Positions 55,702 to 64,000 of a stretch of DNA of 64,000 bases are shown here, one piece after another. The notes below the pieces were generated by a model that saw only the letters and a list, made by a program, of their open reading frames with translations, ran no database searches and was not told the DNA's origin. The stretch is from the NCBI RefSeq assembly GCF_039539965.1, contig NZ_BAABED010000001.1, positions 3,100,001 through 3,164,000 of the forward strand. The letters are read 5' to 3'. Numbering within the stretch: the first letter of the stretch is position 1; every line of letters starts with the position of its first letter. This stretch comes from Arthrobacter methylotrophus. GTDB taxonomy: Bacteria; Actinomycetota; Actinomycetes; Actinomycetales; Micrococcaceae. The position numbers and the translations under genes were made by a program.

Positions 55702-55734
55702 GAAACTGCTCCCCGTAAGTCAGAACTGAATTCT

Positions 55735-55760
55735 CAGTCCAACTTTCGGGGAGCAGTTCA
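55735..55760. repeat. IS3-family terminal inverted repeat, rpfB side
   Basis: 26-bp end of the element next to rpfB, followed by the AAC duplication at 55761-55763. It also forms the upstream border of orfA and may contain part of the IS promoter. Confidence 0.93.
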
Positions 55761-55793
55761 AACATTCCGGACCCGGCCAATTTCATCGATGCT

Positions 55794-56987
55794 TTAGCTG
55801 GACGCTGCCCAGCCGCAGCCCCACGGCGAGAGGCCGCGCTGCGCGTAGACGCGGTTCGCGATGTCGATCTGCTGGGCCTTGCTGGCGGCCGCGGCGTTCG
55901 GAGCGTAGGCGCCACCGCCGGAACCGATCCAGGTCTGGACGTCGAACTGCAGGCCACCGTAGTAACCGTTACCGGTGTTGATAGCCCAGTTCCCACCGGA
56001 CTCACACTGGGCAACCTTGTCCCACATTGCTTCGTTCGGCGCGCCAGTAGGACCGGAAGCGCCGGAAGCGCCGGATGCAACAGTCGCGGCAGGGGTCGGC
56101 TTGGGGCGTTCCTTGGTTCCGACAGTCACTTTCGCGAGGACCGGCTTGACGGTGACATCGGAGGAGACTAGAGTCCGGGTCGCTTCGCGACCATCCACCA
56201 GGACGAGCTTGAACGTCTTGCTGAGCAGCCCGAGGACACCCTCCTGGGTCACGGTCTTCTGGTCACTGAACTGGGTGGAGTCTTCCGTGGTGACGGTGTC
56301 GAAAGGAACGTTTTCCGTTTCCGTGGCGGTCTTGCTCGTGTCCACCCGGGAAACCTTGATCACCATGTTCGGGACCACGGGAGCCGAGTTCGGCTGGGAA
56401 ACGCGATCGTTCGGGCCGAGCGCGACTCCGGCATCGCTGAGGACGGTGCCGACGTCGGCCGCCGTCGTCGTCTTGGAGGAGCTCTGACCGTCCACGATCA
56501 GGCTAATCGTCTTGGGGGTCATGATCGAGACGAAGGATCCGGAAACGGCGAGCTGGGTGTCTTTGGGCTGGGAAACAGCCGATGCGCTCGCGACGCCGAG
56601 CTCGGAGACGAGTCCCTCGACGTTGGGCGCCGTGGTGTTGACCGTCCGCTGGGCACCGTCAAGGCTGACGGTAACGGCTTTGGCCAGGTTGACGTTGATG
56701 ATGGAACCGTTCTGCACCGAGGCGTCCAAGGCCGGGGAAACCCGGTCTTCAGCCTTCAGATCAACCTTGGCTGCCTTGACCACTTGGTCAACGGTACTGC
56801 CGAAGGTCTGGACGGAACTCACTTTGCCGTCGACGTTGAGGGTGACTGACTTGTTGTTGCCCGTAAAAGCAACCACTCCCAGTACCAGTGCCGAGAGCAC
56901 CAGCAACTGCGCACCTACCTTGACGAAGCTGAACTTACCGCCCGTGGTGAAGAACTTAACCATGTTTGCCCGTAACTTTTGGACCAT
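55794..56987 (-). CDS. rpfB: Resuscitation-promoting factor RpfB
   Basis: A 397-aa cell-wall muralytic protein that promotes regrowth from dormancy. There is an N-terminal signal/anchor at about 20-42 and three DUF348 repeats (about 48-90, 105-145, 160-205; [45 protein letters not shown]). A G5 domain covers about 210-290, and a Thr/Pro/Gly linker with a GASGASG repeat follows. The C-terminal Rpf lysozyme-like domain starts [29 protein letters not shown], with its catalytic Glu in CESGGNW and paired cysteines. ATG 56987; ATG 56963 is also possible. It is normally followed by rsmA; here the IS intervenes. Confidence 0.96.
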   Translation of the reverse strand: MVQKLRANMVKFFTTGGKFSFVKVGAQLLVLSALVLGVVAFTGNNKSVTLNVDGKVSSVQTFGSTVDQVVKAAKVDLKAEDRVSPALDASVQNGSIINVNLAKAVTVSLDGAQRTVNTTAPNVEGLVSELGVASASAVSQPKDTQLAVSGSFVSIMTPKTISLIVDGQSSSKTTTAADVGTVLSDAGVALGPNDRVSQPNSAPVVPNMVIKVSRVDTSKTATETENVPFDTVTTEDSTQFSDQKTVTQEGVLGLLSKTFKLVLVDGREATRTLVSSDVTVKPVLAKVTVGTKERPKPTPAATVASGASGASGPTGAPNEAMWDKVAQCESGGNWAINTGNGYYGGLQFDVQTWIGSGGGAYAPNAAAASKAQQIDIANRVYAQRGLSPWGCGWAASS

Positions 56988-57156
56988 CCGGGCACGGGGA
57001 AAAGCGCACAGGGCTCTCCGGCCGCGGTCCTGGGATGCAGGCCGAAGCCATGCAAAAGGACTGCAGCGGAGTTGTGCGCCGCCACACTCAATTCAACTGA
57101 AACACCAATTGCGAACGGAGTAAGTTATCCGAAGGCCTTCCCCGACCCCGGCTACT

Positions 57157-57217
57157 GGTTACCCACTGTAACCGAAGCGTTATATAGTGACCAAGATTTT
57201 TACATACCGGGTATGTA
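57157..57217 (-). promoter_or_regulatory. Candidate rpfB promoter with operator-like palindromes
   Basis: On the minus strand a -10-like TATAAC lies at 57184-57179. The 17-bp palindrome TACATACCGGGTATGTA (57201-57217) sits where the -35 would be. A second inverted repeat, GGTTAC/GTAACC (57157-57162 and 57168-57173), is at the expected transcript start. The leader to rpfB would be about 185 nt. Confidence 0.45.
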
Positions 57218-57230
57218 TCGGGACGTCCGT

Positions 57231-58133
57231 TCAATCCCACGAACCGTATGTTGCCACGGTGTTTGCGGCCAGTTGCGAGCACAGCGTGGAAAGCTCGGTT
57301 CCAGTCACTTCAGCCATGGAACGAACGGTGTAGGGCACCATATAGCTCGCGTTGGGACGACCCCTATAGGGGTGCGGCGTCAGGAAAGGCGAATCGGTTT
57401 CGACGAGCACCAGTTCGGGATCTGCGATGGTCAGGGCATCCCTCAGATTTGCCGCGTTCTTGAAGGTCATGGTGCCCGCAAAGGACATGTACCAGCCGTT
57501 CGTGTTGCAGATCCTTGCCAGTTCTTCATCGCCCGAGAAGCAGTGGAACACCACCCGCTCCGGGGCGCCTTCCTCGCGGAGAACCTGGACCACGGCGTCA
57601 TGCGCGTCACGGTCGTGGATCTGGAGGGTCAGGTCGAGCCTCTTCGCGATATCGATGTGGCGACGGAACGAATGCCGCTGGTGCACCAGGCCGTCGCCGT
57701 GGGTGCGGAAGAAATCCAGCCCGGTTTCCCCGATTGCGCGGACCCTCGGATGGGCCGCGAGGTTCTCGATCTCCGCGAGCGCCGATTCCAGCTCTCCGCG
57801 GCCTGCGTAGACGGGAGCATCGTTGGGGTGGATGGCGACGGCCCCGAGGAGCCGCCTGTCCGCCTCGAGGGCCTGGACCGTGAACCTCGAGGACTCAAGG
57901 TCGCACCCCACTTGCACCGCACCTTGGACACCTACCGCTTCGGCCTCGTCCAAAGCATCGGAGACCGCGACTTCCAGCAGGCCGTGCCGGAAATCGAGAT
58001 GGGTGTGGTTGTCCATCACTGGGACCGGTAGCGGCTCGGGAGCAGGCGGGTATTCCTTGCGTGAATCGCCGTTCGCGGGCGCACGATGGGAAACTGCCGC
58101 CCGGTATGAGGCCGGCGGGAGGGAAGTGCACAT
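57231..58133 (-). CDS. TatD-family metal-dependent DNase
   Basis: A 300-aa TIM-barrel hydrolase of the TatD family, acting as a DNase and possibly in RNA or DNA repair. Metal ligands are in VMDNHTHLDF (H43, H45), AIGETGLDFF near 135 (Glu), LQIHDRDAHD and VFHCFSG. The closing VETDSPFLTPHPYRGRPN is diagnostic. The N-terminal 39 residues before the first motif are non-conserved; the start ATG 58133 may be too early. It lies upstream of rpfB on the same strand, as in many Actinobacteria (metG-tatD-rpfB-rsmA-ispE). Confidence 0.94.
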   Translation of the reverse strand: MCTSLPPASYRAAVSHRAPANGDSRKEYPPAPEPLPVPVMDNHTHLDFRHGLLEVAVSDALDEAEAVGVQGAVQVGCDLESSRFTVQALEADRRLLGAVAIHPNDAPVYAGRGELESALAEIENLAAHPRVRAIGETGLDFFRTHGDGLVHQRHSFRRHIDIAKRLDLTLQIHDRDAHDAVVQVLREEGAPERVVFHCFSGDEELARICNTNGWYMSFAGTMTFKNAANLRDALTIADPELVLVETDSPFLTPHPYRGRPNASYMVPYTVRSMAEVTGTELSTLCSQLAANTVATYGSWD

Positions 58134-58153
58134 GTTTCCACCCTATCTTTTCC

Positions 58154-58222
58154 GCCCGTGCGCTTCCTGATCCATTGCCCGTGCGCTTCCTGATCCATTG
58201 CCCGTGCGCTTCCTGATCCATC
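58154..58222. repeat. 23-bp tandem repeat between tatD and the MoxR operon
   Basis: Three copies of a 23-bp unit beginning GCCCGTGCGCTTCCTGATCC start at 58154, 58177 and 58200. The third differs only at its last base. Degenerate copies containing CCTGATCCGTT continue to about 58255. The repeats are in the divergent promoter region and are not CRISPR repeats, as there are no spacers. Confidence 0.88.
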
Positions 58223-58359
58223 CCTGAGCCCTTCCTGATCCGTTACTGATCCGTTCCTCCGGAACGTACCTCTGTCTGCAGTAGGCCCGGTCTGGGTAGT
58301 CTGGTACAAAAGGCGGTAAATCCCGGCCAGGGCACCGCGGCCCCGGCTGCGGAGCTGTC

Positions 58360-59454
58360 ATGGCTGAGGGGTTGTCCATGGATTCAAAGCGACACGGTGC
58401 CGTTGATGAGCCATTGTTGCGGGACGAGGCCGTTGTTGCCTTGCCAACCGAACGAGAATCCTTCAACGGCCACAAGCTGGCGGTCATGGATACCGGGCAA
58501 TTCCACACCGCCAGTGAGAAGATCCTGGTGGCCATCAACAAAGTCATCGATGGCAAAGCCGAAGCCGCCACGCTTGCCCTCACAGTGCTCCTCGCCCAAG
58601 GCCACCTGCTCGTCGAGGACGTCCCCGGGGTCGGTAAGACGCTGCTCGCCAAAGCCCTCGCCCGCACCATCGATTGCAAGGTCAGCCGCATCCAGTTCAC
58701 ACCGGACCTCCTGCCTTCGGATGTCACGGGCGTCTCCATCTACAACCAGTCGTCTCGGCAATTCGAGTTCCGGAGGGGCGCGGTCTTCGCCAACATCGTG
58801 ATCGGCGACGAAATCAACCGCGCCTCGGCGAAGACCCAGTCCGCCCTGCTCGAATGCATGGAAGAGCACCAAGTGACGGTGGATGGCCATTCGTACCAGC
58901 TGGCGGAGCCGTTCATGGTGGTTGCGACGCAGAACCCCATCGAGATGGAAGGCACCTATCCGCTGCCGGAGGCCCAGCGGGACCGTTTCATGGCCCGAAT
59001 CTCCATGGGCTACCCGGACAAACTTTCCGAGATCGAAATGCTCGAGACGCATCAAGCGTTTTCGCCCCTCGCCAAAGCCGCCCCCGTGGTCACGTCCGCG
59101 GATGTCGCCGCGATGATCGCCACGGTGCAGCAGGTCTTCGTCTCCCAAGCCGTGAAGGAATACACGGTTGCCCTGGGCCGGGCCACCCGGGACAGCGCGC
59201 GCCTACGACTCGGAGCCAGCCCCCGCTCGCTGCTGCAGCTGCTGCGCGCGGCCAAAGCGACGGCGGCTCTTGACGGCAGGGATTTCGTCCTTCCCGACGA
59301 CGTCATTTCCGTCGCCGAATCGGTCTTGGCGCACCGCATTATCCTTGACCGCAAGGCCGCCAGTTCCGGTGACACTCCACAGAGCATCATCCGAGCCATC
59401 CTGGCCTCTCTCCCGGTGAACCAAGACGCCGGCGCGGAACGCCGCGGCAGCTAA
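58360..59454 (+). CDS. MoxR-family AAA+ ATPase
   Basis: A 364-aa chaperone-like ATPase of the MoxR family. Walker A is EDVPGVGKTLLAKAL at 86-100, Walker B is VIGDEINRASAKTQSALLE near 150, and the sensor/arginine-finger region is ATQNPIEMEGTYPLPEAQRDRFM near 190. ATG 58360 has GGAG 5 bp upstream; ATG 58378, with GAGGGG, is an alternative. It heads the trio MoxR-DUF58-TgpA, thought to assemble or regulate a membrane-associated complex at the cell surface. Confidence 0.95.
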   Translation: MAEGLSMDSKRHGAVDEPLLRDEAVVALPTERESFNGHKLAVMDTGQFHTASEKILVAINKVIDGKAEAATLALTVLLAQGHLLVEDVPGVGKTLLAKALARTIDCKVSRIQFTPDLLPSDVTGVSIYNQSSRQFEFRRGAVFANIVIGDEINRASAKTQSALLECMEEHQVTVDGHSYQLAEPFMVVATQNPIEMEGTYPLPEAQRDRFMARISMGYPDKLSEIEMLETHQAFSPLAKAAPVVTSADVAAMIATVQQVFVSQAVKEYTVALGRATRDSARLRLGASPRSLLQLLRAAKATAALDGRDFVLPDDVISVAESVLAHRIILDRKAASSGDTPQSIIRAILASLPVNQDAGAERRGS

Positions 59455-59476
59455 CGGAACGAATTCGGGGGCACGC

Positions 59477-60895
59477 ATGGCACTGATGGATCTACTTCCG
59501 AAACACGTGTTCACCACGCGCGGTTGGGGCTTGCTGGCCAGCGGAGTCGGCTCCCTGTTGCTCGCCCAGGTCATGGGGAGACGTGATCTGCTGGCACTTG
59601 GGATCCTGCTGTTGGTCCTGCCGCTGGTATCCCTTGCAGGGATTCGTATCCTCAAGCCGCGCTTTCAAGTGTTCAGGGAATTCCACCCGGCTTCGGTGGA
59701 GGCGGCTTCCACCGCAACGGTGCGGCTTGCGGTTGCGAGGACCGGCGCATCCACCGGCCCGGTGATCATGGAAGAACAGTTGCCGCCGCGTTTCGGCGAG
59801 CCTCCGGCCTTTCGTTTTCCCGCACTCGCCGCTTCGGGCGGCACCAGCCGGTATGAATACCATTTGCGCTCAGGCAAGCGCGGCCAATTCAGGATCGGTC
59901 CGGTCACGGCCGAGTTCTGCGATCCCTTCGGCTTGTCGTTGCACCGGCACGCGATCGACGACGGCGACCTCCTCACCGTGACGCCCGCCGCCGTCGAACT
60001 CCCCGCCACGGGCCTCGCCGGCGCACGCGGAAACGACGGCGTGACCGCCACCCGGATCCGCGCCAATCCCAGCGACGACGACGTGATGACCCGCGAATAC
60101 CGGCACGGCGATCCCATGCGGCGCGTCCATTGGGCCGCGACAGCGCGGCATGGGGAGCTCATGGTGCGGCAGGAGGAATCCGTCACCACACCGGAGGCGA
60201 CCATCATCATGGACCAGCGCTATTCCGCTTTCGTGTCGGGCTCTGGAACCGTGTTCGGTGCGGCCCACGAGGACTCCTTTGAGCTGGTCAGCAGCGAGAA
60301 CTTCGAGTGGGTCGTGACGGCGGCCATGTCGATCAGCGCCCACCTTGCCGATCGCAACTATTCGCTGCGTTTCCTCGACGCCGCGGGGTATCCCGCGTTT
60401 CGCGGATCCCGTTCCGCGCCCTCTCCGGAAGCGGAGGAATACAGTGGCCTGGGCGGGATGCAATCCATTGCCGAAAGCCTCGCCGCCATTCAGCTCAGCG
60501 GCCCGCGGCATGTCCATGGCGAGCGTGGCCGCAAAGAAGCCGCCGTCGTCGATGGTGCCGAGGCGCCCTTCGACGACCACCTGATGGACAAGCTGGCGGC
60601 ACATCGTCTCCGCGGGCCCGTCCTCGCACTGTTGGGCAACATGACACCCTCCGAGGCCCGTGCGCTGGCGCCTGCAGCCGGCTATGGCGCGAACGCTTTC
60701 GCCCTGATGGTCACCGACCACCCCCGCCATGTCCAGCCGATCATCGAAGCCTTGAAGCTAGGCGGTTGGCGCGCCGTCGCCGTAAGTTCCAGAACGGACC
60801 TTCCCGCCGCGTGGTCCGGTTTCGATCAAGGGGAGATCCTCGCAGCGGCTGCAGCCGCGATGGATGTCCGGCGTGGCGCGGCGGTGCCGCGATGA
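59477..60895 (+). CDS. DUF58 family membrane protein
   Basis: A 472-aa protein with two N-terminal membrane spans (about residues 12-32 and 36-55) and a cytoplasmic vWA-like DUF58 region. The family motif TREYRHGDPMRRVHWAATARHGELMVRQEE is at about 208-237. It follows MoxR by 22 bp and overlaps TgpA by 4 bp, so the three are one operon. It is the usual MoxR partner; its precise function is not known. Confidence 0.93.
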   Translation: MALMDLLPKHVFTTRGWGLLASGVGSLLLAQVMGRRDLLALGILLLVLPLVSLAGIRILKPRFQVFREFHPASVEAASTATVRLAVARTGASTGPVIMEEQLPPRFGEPPAFRFPALAASGGTSRYEYHLRSGKRGQFRIGPVTAEFCDPFGLSLHRHAIDDGDLLTVTPAAVELPATGLAGARGNDGVTATRIRANPSDDDVMTREYRHGDPMRRVHWAATARHGELMVRQEESVTTPEATIIMDQRYSAFVSGSGTVFGAAHEDSFELVSSENFEWVVTAAMSISAHLADRNYSLRFLDAAGYPAFRGSRSAPSPEAEEYSGLGGMQSIAESLAAIQLSGPRHVHGERGRKEAAVVDGAEAPFDDHLMDKLAAHRLRGPVLALLGNMTPSEARALAPAAGYGANAFALMVTDHPRHVQPIIEALKLGGWRAVAVSSRTDLPAAWSGFDQGEILAAAAAAMDVRRGAAVPR

Positions 60896-63282
60896 CAACT
60901 ACCTCCAGGCACGGCCCTCCGGGACGAAGCCCGCACCCGGAGCCGGCAAACTCTGGCGATGTTTCGTCCGGTGGCCCAGGACGGACGCCCCGAACGCGGA
61001 GCCTAAAGCCAGGGGCTTACCCGTGGGCGATGGCGGCGGCCATCGCCATCGCCGTGCTCGGAGCATCGCTTGCGCTCAATGGAGTCTTCAGGGGCTGGGT
61101 GTGGTTGGTTCCTGCGATCACCACGGTGTGTATCGTCGCGTTGGTCTTGGCCGTCCTGCGCACCTTGCGGGCGCCGTCGCTGCTCACGGCTTTGGGCGGC
61201 CTCGTCGCTTTGGTGTTCATCCTCGATTTCACCTTCTTCCGGCAGCAGAGCCTGGCGGGATTCATACCGTCCGGAGCAACCTTTGACACGCTGGGACAAT
61301 TCCTCCGACGTGCCGGTGACACCGTCGTTTCGGAAACCGCCCCGGTCGCGCCGAACGCCGGAATCGTGTTTGTCGCTTGCGCGAGCCTAGGCCTCGTGGT
61401 TGTCCTCATGGATGCCTTGGCGGTTCCGCTGGGCATGCCTGCGACGAGTGGTGTGGGCCTGCTGGCCATCCTCGTTTTCCCGGCGACCATCAAGCCACAG
61501 GGCGCGGGGCTGCTTGGATTCCTTGCCGCGGCGCTCGGTTTCATCGTGATTCTTGGTTGCAGCCAGTGGTTCGCGCCGGATTCCCGGTTGCAGTCCGACA
61601 ACGCCCGCGGCACAGGGCAGCTTAAACGATCCGTGGTGATCGGTGCGGCGGCTCTTGCTCTCGGGTTGCTGTTGCCGTTGGCGATTCCGGGATTCGAGCG
61701 CGGAACGTTTCCAGTGGGCTCGCGGCTGAACCCTTGGGGGGTGTCCAACGGTTTGAACCCCATGATCACGCTGGGCAACAGCCTGCGGAATCCCACCGGC
61801 GACGGCCGCTTCACCTATGCCACGAGCTCCACCGCTCCTGTGTACCTGCGTTCAGTCACCATCGACAAGTTCGACGGCGATACCTGGGCACCGGACGATC
61901 GCGAAGCCTCCCGGCGGATCGGACCGGGCCGCATGGCGCCGGACTACCCGCTCCCCTCCGAGCTGGTGCGCCAATTGACGGTGGTCGACACCGGACAGTT
62001 CACCAGTCCGTACCTGCCGGTCCCCTATGCTCCAACAGCCGTCAACGGGCTGAGCGGACGTTGGTCCTGGGATCCCGCAACACTGAGCATCCGCGGCGAA
62101 GACAGCACCACGAGGAACCAGCAATACACGGTATATTCGGCCCTGCCGGCTCTGACATCAGCGGCGTTGGCCCAGGCCAACGCCCGGCCCACGTCCATTT
62201 CGCAGGATTTCATCCAGTTGCCAAGCAATGTTCCGGACATTGTAAAGAACACGGCGAACACGGTCACGGCCGGCGCCAATGGCAACTATGCCAAGGCGAT
62301 GGCGATACAGGACTATTTGCGCTCGTCCCAGTTCAGCTACTCGCTGCAGGCTCCGGTCCAAGGCGGTTATGACGGCAATGGCATGTCTGTCCTGGCTGAT
62401 TTCCTGCAGCAGAAGAGCGGCTATTGCGTCCACTTCGCCTCTGCCATGGCCGTTATGGCCAGGCTGAAGGGAATCCCGAGCCGCATCGCCGTGGGCTACG
62501 CGCCGGGCCACGCCACCGGGGCGACCGTCGCCGTGGCCGGGCAGGAACCGCTTCCGGAGTTCGCAGTGGATGCACGGGACGCCCATGCCTGGCCCGAGCT
62601 GTATTTCGAGGGTGTCGGCTGGGTTGCCTTTGAACCGACCCCTTCACGCGGAGTGGTCCCGAGCTACGCTTCGGATCCTGTTGCTCCGGGCGGCCCGAGC
62701 ACCAAGCTGCATGAGGAGAACCTGACCCCTGGTGCCGCGACTCCCGCCCCGAGCGTTCCTGCCGTACCGCAGCTTGCCGGGCCGGGCGCTGGATCGGGCT
62801 CGGGCGCCGGCTCCTGGACCGTGCTGTACGTCGTCGCCGGTGCCTTGCTTCTCGCGGCGTTGGCGGCTTCACCGAGGATGTTCCGCTCGGGTATCCGGGG
62901 GCGGCGCCTCAGGCCGGCACCGTCCCGCGATAGTGCGGCCTTGGCATGGGCCGAGCTCCAGGACCTCGCCACCGATTACGGTGTACCACCCGACCCTAGC
63001 GAAACTCCGAGGCGTTTTGCCGAACGATTGCGCAACTCAGTTGCGCTCGGAGCCTCCGACGACGTCGGGCAACACGCGGTAGCATCACTCGCCGGCGATT
63101 TCGAACGGCAGCGTTACGGTCCCCCGGACGGTCCCGCAAGGAAGAGCGCAGAGCAAGGGGACCGGACCGCGGCTGTCCGGATCGCTGCTGTCCGCACCAC
63201 GTTTCGTCGCAATGCTTCTTGGTTCGCGGCTTTCCGCGCGGAGTGGCTCCCGCCATCCCTGATGTCCAGGCGGCGGCGTTGA
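60892..63282 (+). CDS. TgpA-like membrane transglutaminase-domain protein
   Basis: A 796-aa membrane protein. About six N-terminal spans (residues 45-270) are followed by an extracellular transglutaminase-like domain with catalytic C512 (KSGYCVHFASAMAVMARLKGIPSR) and H565 (DAHAWPELYFEGVGWVAFEPTP). A Pro/Ala/Gly-rich linker, another span (about 640-660) and a cytoplasmic DUF4129-like tail complete it. ATG 60892 overlaps the DUF58 stop by 4 bp; the longer open frame from 60307 lies inside DUF58 and is rejected. The substrate is unknown; the trio is linked to cell-envelope processes. Confidence 0.94.
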   Translation: MTTTSRHGPPGRSPHPEPANSGDVSSGGPGRTPRTRSLKPGAYPWAMAAAIAIAVLGASLALNGVFRGWVWLVPAITTVCIVALVLAVLRTLRAPSLLTALGGLVALVFILDFTFFRQQSLAGFIPSGATFDTLGQFLRRAGDTVVSETAPVAPNAGIVFVACASLGLVVVLMDALAVPLGMPATSGVGLLAILVFPATIKPQGAGLLGFLAAALGFIVILGCSQWFAPDSRLQSDNARGTGQLKRSVVIGAAALALGLLLPLAIPGFERGTFPVGSRLNPWGVSNGLNPMITLGNSLRNPTGDGRFTYATSSTAPVYLRSVTIDKFDGDTWAPDDREASRRIGPGRMAPDYPLPSELVRQLTVVDTGQFTSPYLPVPYAPTAVNGLSGRWSWDPATLSIRGEDSTTRNQQYTVYSALPALTSAALAQANARPTSISQDFIQLPSNVPDIVKNTANTVTAGANGNYAKAMAIQDYLRSSQFSYSLQAPVQGGYDGNGMSVLADFLQQKSGYCVHFASAMAVMARLKGIPSRIAVGYAPGHATGATVAVAGQEPLPEFAVDARDAHAWPELYFEGVGWVAFEPTPSRGVVPSYASDPVAPGGPSTKLHEENLTPGAATPAPSVPAVPQLAGPGAGSGSGAGSWTVLYVVAGALLLAALAASPRMFRSGIRGRRLRPAPSRDSAALAWAELQDLATDYGVPPDPSETPRRFAERLRNSVALGASDDVGQHAVASLAGDFERQRYGPPDGPARKSAEQGDRTAAVRIAAVRTTFRRNASWFAAFRAEWLPPSLMSRRRR

Positions 63283-63284
63283 CC

Positions 63285-63350
63285 CCCAACTGACTGACAG
63301 TTGATGTCGTTTTGAGCGCTTATTACGACAACTACTGCCAGTCCGTTGGG
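63285..63350. repeat. Intergenic palindromic repeat, copy 3
   Basis: 27-bp arms (63285-63311 and 63324-63350) with a 12-bp spacer and several mismatches; its ends CCCAAC and TTGGG match copy 2. It lies between the convergent tgpA and gabD genes, filling almost the whole gap. Confidence 0.8.
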
Positions 63351-63351
63351 A

Positions 63352-64000
63352 TTAGTCTGCGTACGGATCGGCGATGCCGACGTACTGGGTGGTGAGGTAT
63401 TCCTCGATGCCTTCGAAGCCGCCTTCACGGCCCAGGCCGGACTGCTTGACGCCGCCGAAAGGTGCCGCCGCGTTGGAAATGACTCCGGCATTGAGGCCCA
63501 ACATGCCCGTTTCGATCCTTTCGCTGACCCGCAGTCCGCGGTTCAGGTCCTTGGTGTAGACATAGGCGACCAACCCATACTCGGTGTTGTTGGCAAGGTT
63601 AATGGCCTCATCTTCGCTCTTGAAGGTGATGATCGGGGCCACCGGGCCAAAGATTTCTTCCTTCAGGATCCGGGCGTCCGCGGACACGTTCTTGAGGACC
63701 GTGGGCTGGTAGAAGTAGCCCGGGCCATCCACCGGGGCACCGCCGGTGACGGCAACTGCGCCGTTGGCAACGGCGTCGGCCACGAGGGCGTGCACGCCGT
63801 TGCGTGCCTTGCCATCGATCAAGGGGCCCACGGTGGAGTCCGGCTCGGTGCCCCGCGCGGGGTTGAGCGCGGAGATCTTGGCGGCGAACTTCTCGGCGAA
63901 GGTATCGGCGATGGAGTCATGCACAATGAAGCGGTTCGCAGCTGTGCAGGCCTCGCCCATGTTGCGCATCTTGGCTGCGACGGCGCCTTCGACGGCCTTG
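63352..64000 (-). CDS. gabD: NAD(P)-dependent succinate-semialdehyde dehydrogenase, C-terminal part (partial)
   Basis: The last 215 or so residues of an aldehyde dehydrogenase; the gene continues beyond the right edge. The catalytic cysteine is in MGEACTAANRF near the left of the visible part, followed by DSTVGPLIDGKARNGV, the catalytic loop EEIFGPVAPIITF and the C-terminal PFGGVKQSGLGREGGFEGIEEYL. This set is typical of succinate-semialdehyde dehydrogenase (GabD), which converts the semialdehyde to succinate; related semialdehyde dehydrogenases cannot be excluded. The frame stays open through 64000. Confidence 0.9.
   Translation of the reverse strand, partial: KAVEGAVAAKMRNMGEACTAANRFIVHDSIADTFAEKFAAKISALNPARGTEPDSTVGPLIDGKARNGVHALVADAVANGAVAVTGGAPVDGPGYFYQPTVLKNVSADARILKEEIFGPVAPIITFKSEDEAINLANNTEYGLVAYVYTKDLNRGLRVSERIETGMLGLNAGVISNAAAPFGGVKQSGLGREGGFEGIEEYLTTQYVGIADPYAD

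Larger units (their letters stand above)
54323..55760 (-). mobile_element. IS3-family insertion sequence (IS150-like), complete
   Basis: A 1438-bp element with 26-bp terminal inverted repeats (54323-54348 and 55735-55760) differing at one position, beginning TGAACTG and containing TCCCCGAAAGTTGGACTG. It is flanked by a 3-bp direct duplication AAC (54320-54322 and 55761-55763), the usual size for IS3. It carries two overlapping-frame genes, orfA and orfB, that would give a transposase by -1 frameshift. Ends and duplication are intact, so the insertion is probably recent. It sits between rpfB and rsmA. Confidence 0.95.
54305..55778 (-). terminator. rpfB intrinsic terminator split by the IS element
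   Basis: Read on the minus strand, GGCCGGGTCCG (55778 to 55768) and CGGGCCCGGCC (54319 to 54309) form an 11-bp stem with one G-U pair, followed by TTTT (54308 to 54305). Without the IS, the loop is only seven bases (GAATGTT) and the structure is a standard terminator for rpfB. The IS lies in that loop, putting 1.44 kb between the two arms. Confidence 0.8.

Noticed and set aside
58154..58255. Possible CRISPR array
   Set aside because: The units are directly adjacent with no spacers and no cas genes are in the window; it is a simple tandem repeat.
60307..60891. N-terminal extension of the TgpA-like protein to 991 aa
   Set aside because: The extra part lies inside the DUF58 gene in another frame and is Arg/Pro-rich. 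ATG 60892 overlaps the DUF58 stop by 4 bp as expected for this operon.

Overview
The window looks like a chromosome segment of a high-GC actinobacterium of the Micrococcaceae, most likely Arthrobacter or a close relative. The reasons are the rpfB-rsmA-ispE order, sufS-sufU, the MoxR/DUF58/TgpA trio, small Actinobacteria-type membrane proteins (SCO4848-like), GTG/TTG starts and the overall base composition. No species can be fixed from the sequence alone.

Layout. 0-4 kb: the end of a purine nucleoside phosphorylase gene, a YcnI-type copper-related surface protein and a phosphosugar mutase. 3.8-10.4 kb: nitrite assimilation and siroheme, with nirD divergent from nirB-cobA-hemD, a GlnR-type operator between them and a NirB-like oxidoreductase behind. 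10.5-21 kb: deoC, mfd, a membrane hydrolase, DUF2505, nhaA, two very small membrane proteins and sufS-sufU. 21-45 kb: the accessory heart of the window. It holds five large LuxR-family ATPase-type (LAL) regulators, a membrane glycosyltransferase, a deacetylase-like protein, a GH18-like protein, a nucleotide-sugar dehydrogenase, an epimerase and two related secreted proteins. 45-64 kb: housekeeping genes (pth, rplY, prs, glmU, tRNA-Gln, a TetR regulator, an ABC-F protein, ispE, rsmA), an IS3-family insertion sequence, rpfB, tatD, the MoxR/DUF58/transglutaminase operon and the end of a succinate-semialdehyde dehydrogenase gene.

The most notable finding is a candidate regulatory system tying the LAL genes to the surface-polysaccharide genes. 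A 17-bp dyad of the form CRRGTAS-N3-CYACTSR lies 22 or 23 bp upstream of a -10-like hexamer in front of four transcription units: the deacetylase/glycosyltransferase operon, the sugar dehydrogenase/epimerase operon, a LAL-LAL operon and a single LAL gene. The two polysaccharide operons also share a long leader in which an early GGTCTC can pair with a UGAGACC hairpin loop. That hairpin sits inside an 11-bp stem just before the first gene, and one copy is a textbook intrinsic terminator. Three of the five LAL proteins have altered Walker A motifs, and the deacetylase has lost two metal-ligand positions.

Other points of interest: the IS element is inserted in the loop of the rpfB terminator (3-bp AAC duplication); three related palindromic intergenic repeats occur; codon use changes abruptly inside nirB; and a 45-aa membrane protein is encoded at 18834-18971. 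All assignments rest on reading the sequence. No database search or computation was run.
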